From positions 1 through 64,000 of the forward strand of contig JAODBC010000013.1 of assembly GCA_025463765.1 (NCBI GenBank): DNA of 64,000 nt, given 5' to 3'. Source of the DNA: Subtercola sp. (GTDB lineage: Bacteria; Actinomycetota; Actinomycetes; Actinomycetales; Microbacteriaceae). Within the stretch, counting starts at the first letter, position 1. Every line of letters begins with the position of its first letter. Of this stretch, positions 61,900 to 64,000 are shown piece after piece. Below the pieces are notes generated by a model. That model did not search any database and was not told the DNA's origin. It saw only the letters and a program-made list of their open reading frames with translations. A program made the translations under genes and the position numbers.

Positions 61900-62944
61900 C
61901 GCACCCTCTTCGCCCCTCATCGACCGGCTTCCGGGCACGGTCGCGCCCTACGCCATGAGCGCCGGTGAAGGCGCCCGCTACGAGATCGACGGCACGCTCT
62001 ACACCGTCATCGCGCGGCCCGAAGACACCGGAGACCTCTTCGGAGCCGTCTACATCAGTGGTGGGCGCGGTACCGAAGCTCCGTTCGCGAGCCACACCGA
62101 CGAGCACCAGACCGTGCTCGTCTTCGACGGACTCGTCGAGTTCTGGCTCGGCGATCAGGCTCGGGTGCTCGCGACCGGAGATTCGGTGGCGATTCCGGCC
62201 GCGACTCCGTTCGCCTACCGCTTTCTGAGCTCGTACACCCGCATTCTCGTGTGGTCGTCGTCGGGCCGGTCGACGGCAATGGTGCCGAGGCTCGGTCTCG
62301 CCGTCGATTCGCACGTGCATCCGGCTCGCAGCAGCAGGCCCGTCTCGCTCGCCGAGCTGCGCGACGTCGGCGCCGAATTCGGGGTCACGTACCCCGACCT
62401 GCCGAAGACAGAGCCTCGCCTGCAGCACGACTCGACGAGGCCCGACGGGGTCGAACCGTATTTTCTCAGCGCGTGGGAGGGCGAGCACACCCTCACCTAC
62501 AACCAGCTCAACACGTTTCTCTCGCGCGGTGAGAACACCGCCAAAGACTACTTCGTCATGCACACCAGTGGGGCGAAGGCCGGGTACATTCCGCTGCACT
62601 TTCACGAGCGGCACACCGAGAATTTTCTGTGCCTCGAGGGCCGCATCTGGCTGCACGTGAACGGGCAGGAGTTGCTGTTGACCAAGGGCGATTTTGTGCA
62701 CGCGCCGGCCGGAACGATCCACTCGTTCGCGCTCGACTCCAACCACACCCAGATGGTGGGCTTTCTCGCGCCGTCGATCTTCGAGAAGTTCTTCGACTAC
62801 ATGAACACGCCCACCACCGAGTCGGTCTACCCCGAGGGCGGCGAGTTCTCCTTTCCCGGCGAAGGCTTTGGCCGCGCCCAGGCCGAGCTCGACCTCGTGG
62901 TCGTCGGGCCGCCGCCGACCCGAACGGCGGCCCTCGACCTCTGA
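61889..62944 (+). CDS. Bicupin quercetin 2,3-dioxygenase-like protein
   Basis: 351 aa with two cupin domains. First, about residues 60-130: ASHTDEHQTVLVFDGLVEFWLGDQARVLATGDSVAIPAATPFAYRF. Second, about 225-310: IPLHFHERHTENFLCLEGRIWLHVNGQELLLTKGDFVHAPAGTIHSFAL. The second carries the full His-x-His...Glu...His metal set; the first keeps two His and lacks the complete HxH. QueD/pirin-like enzymes open the flavonol C ring releasing CO. ATG with a GAAAG site, translationally coupled to the hydrolase. Substrate specificity is inference. Confidence 0.9.
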   Translation: MSLDAPSSPLIDRLPGTVAPYAMSAGEGARYEIDGTLYTVIARPEDTGDLFGAVYISGGRGTEAPFASHTDEHQTVLVFDGLVEFWLGDQARVLATGDSVAIPAATPFAYRFLSSYTRILVWSSSGRSTAMVPRLGLAVDSHVHPARSSRPVSLAELRDVGAEFGVTYPDLPKTEPRLQHDSTRPDGVEPYFLSAWEGEHTLTYNQLNTFLSRGENTAKDYFVMHTSGAKAGYIPLHFHERHTENFLCLEGRIWLHVNGQELLLTKGDFVHAPAGTIHSFALDSNHTQMVGFLAPSIFEKFFDYMNTPTTESVYPEGGEFSFPGEGFGRAQAELDLVVVGPPPTRTAALDL

Positions 62945-63001
62945 GGCGCCTGCACCGAGCTCTGTCGCCGTCGTCTCGCACGTTGTGCACCTGGCCGATG
63001 C

Positions 63002-63077
63002 GCCTCACGAGACAGCTATGACACGAGTGAGGTCGTTATAGCGACCGCAATTCGGCGCGGCTGCCTCACGAGACAGC
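63002..63077. repeat. Intergenic element bounded by 15-bp direct repeats
   Basis: GCCTCACGAGACAGC occurs exactly at 63002-63016 and 63063-63077. Inside are a GGTCG/CGACC hairpin (63031-63046) and CAATTCGGCGCGGCTG, similar to the right arm of the palindromic elements at 789 and 24241. Probably a rearranged third copy. Confidence 0.55.
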
Positions 63078-63095
63078 CGCGGGCGGGGCGCTCTG

Positions 63096-64000
63096 TCAGC
63101 CCTGACCCTGCACGGCATAGGGATTGAGGAGTGCCTCTTCGGTGCCGGGCAGCACGCCTTCTTCGGTGGCGGTGGGCGCGTCATCGGGCGGGAACGATTC
63201 CGTCATCGACAGGGGCATCTGGCCGTTGCGGTAGAAGTTGTTCGAGCCTTGTGAGGGGCGCCAGGTTTTGGCCTCCCAGTCGGGCACATAGTTGCGGTAG
63301 CCGCCGGTATTGACTTCGATGCGCATGCCGGAGGGGTCGCGAAAGTAGAGAAAGTTCTGTTCGCCGATACCGTGGATGCTCGGGCCGTACTCGATGGGGG
63401 TGCCGTTCTCCATGAGAATGTCGGCGGCTTGCAGCAGGTCTTCTCGGGTGTCGACCCAGTAGGCGAAGTGGTTGATGCGGCCGGCGCGGGCCGAGCTGTC
63501 GAGCACAACGCCGAGATCGTGCGACTTCTCGTTCGTGGTGAGAACGCTGAAGACGTTGATGTCGGCATGCTCTAAAACGGTGTGCGCCATGATGCGGAAT
63601 CCGAGCACGTCGCTGTACCAGTTCGCGAATCCGACGACGTCGCTGGCGGCGATGGTGACGTGGTCGAGCTGGCGCGGGGCGACCGCGTGGCGGCTGCGGC
63701 GCTCGGGGCGGTCGGGGTAGATCGAGGCGAATTCGCCCTCGCCCGCGAATTTCTCCACATTCCAGAACAGCTCCATGGTGTGACCGTAGGGTCCGGTGAA
63801 GGTGTACGAGCGGCCGTAGCCGTAGTTGGTGTCGTTCCAGGTGCCGGCGTGCCCTGCGGCTTCGATGCGTTTGGCGGCCTCGTCGAGCGCTTCGGCGCTG
63901 GTGGTGCGCCAGGCCATGCTGACCAGGGAGGGCTCCGGCCCCTCTTCGATGACGAGGCTGTACTGGTAGTAGTCGCCCCAGGTGCGCAGGTAGGCCGCGC
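63096..64000 (-). CDS. Catechol 2,3-dioxygenase-like extradiol dioxygenase (5' end outside the window)
   Basis: At least 301 codons visible; the frame stays open to the right edge (reading AAYLRTWGDYYQYSLVIEEG before MAWRTTS), so the true start lies beyond 64000. Two VOC (glyoxalase-fold) modules. In the C-terminal catalytic module QLDHVTIAASDV supplies the first His, RINHFAYWVDT the second and GMRIEVNTGGY the Glu, the 2-His-1-carboxylate Fe(II) site of type I extradiol enzymes. NFYRNGQMPLSMTESFPP follows. Cleaves catechol-type rings. Convergent with the quercetinase-like gene, in the same catabolic context. Confidence 0.9.
   Translation of the reverse strand, partial: AAYLRTWGDYYQYSLVIEEGPEPSLVSMAWRTTSAEALDEAAKRIEAAGHAGTWNDTNYGYGRSYTFTGPYGHTMELFWNVEKFAGEGEFASIYPDRPERRSRHAVAPRQLDHVTIAASDVVGFANWYSDVLGFRIMAHTVLEHADINVFSVLTTNEKSHDLGVVLDSSARAGRINHFAYWVDTREDLLQAADILMENGTPIEYGPSIHGIGEQNFLYFRDPSGMRIEVNTGGYRNYVPDWEAKTWRPSQGSNNFYRNGQMPLSMTESFPPDDAPTATEEGVLPGTEEALLNPYAVQGQG

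Noticed and set aside
63002-63077. Attachment site of an integrated element
   Set aside because: Direct repeats are only 46 bp apart with no integrase or tRNA; more likely a rearranged palindromic repeat.

Overview
The window is GC-rich, densely packed DNA from an actinomycete, most likely a member of Microbacteriaceae. Supporting signs are the guaB–guaB3–guaA block, a sucC–sucD–PerM–purN–purH order shared with mycobacteria, a class E-type sortase signal (LAETG), frequent GTG/TTG starts, and many promoters whose only clear element is a TANNNT -10 box 6-7 nt before the start codon (leaderless genes). Genus was not determined. I recognised no tRNA, rRNA, IS element, prophage or CRISPR array.

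Layout. 1-82 is the 3' end of a gene that may encode a solute-binding protein. 1067-5263 (-) is a branched-chain amino-acid-type ABC importer (livHMGF). 5447-13296 (+) carries guaB, guaB3 and guaA, with a KhtTU-like K+/H+ antiporter, SURF1 and DUF3817 genes between. 13314-15744 holds a CDF-like transporter, a MarR and a TetR regulator and a small unknown protein. The TetR gene is leaderless, has a palindromic operator, and leads into a heterodimeric ABC exporter (15741-19459). Next come a Bax-inhibitor-1 protein, a glycerophosphodiesterase and a UvrD/PcrA helicase. 24505-27610 (-) encodes an MpaB-type oxygenase with a minisatellite-derived insert, overlapping a thioester-domain, LAETG-anchored surface protein.

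27825-34292 (+) is central metabolism: succinyl-CoA ligase, two membrane proteins (one PerM-like), purN and purH. It is followed by a membrane-DDAH fusion and a second heterodimeric ABC exporter (35849-39432). 39489-43739 has a lipoprotein, an alkyltransferase-like protein, a GNAT, icd behind a 24-bp palindrome, and nagA with a YrdB-like protein. 43875-47755 has an MFS transporter converging on, and overlapping, an unusual 823-aa sigma factor fused to a zinc-finger anti-sigma-like segment, two hydrophobic helices, His-rich pentapeptide repeats, a Pro-rich stalk and Ig-like domains. glyA follows, behind a probable ZTP riboswitch.

49317-57234 is more accessory: an epimerase, glutathione peroxidase, MFS pump, small proteins, an SDR with an in-frame minisatellite, a quinone-oxidoreductase-like gene broken by one extra G and divergent from its MarR regulator, and a two-gene GNAT module. 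57270-64000 looks catabolic: two unrecognised proteins, an MFS transporter, an alpha/beta hydrolase, a bicupin quercetinase-like dioxygenase and a catechol-2,3-dioxygenase-like gene that runs off the end.

Recurrent features are in-frame minisatellites (10-, 5-, 12- and 5-aa units in four proteins), tandem repeats of 41, 32 and 23 bp just after gene ends, long-armed intergenic inverted repeats, and a ~65-bp palindromic element with two clear copies and one weaker one. The most unusual items are the membrane-anchored sigma factor, the surface-protein/oxygenase locus and the orphan pair in the catabolic cluster.
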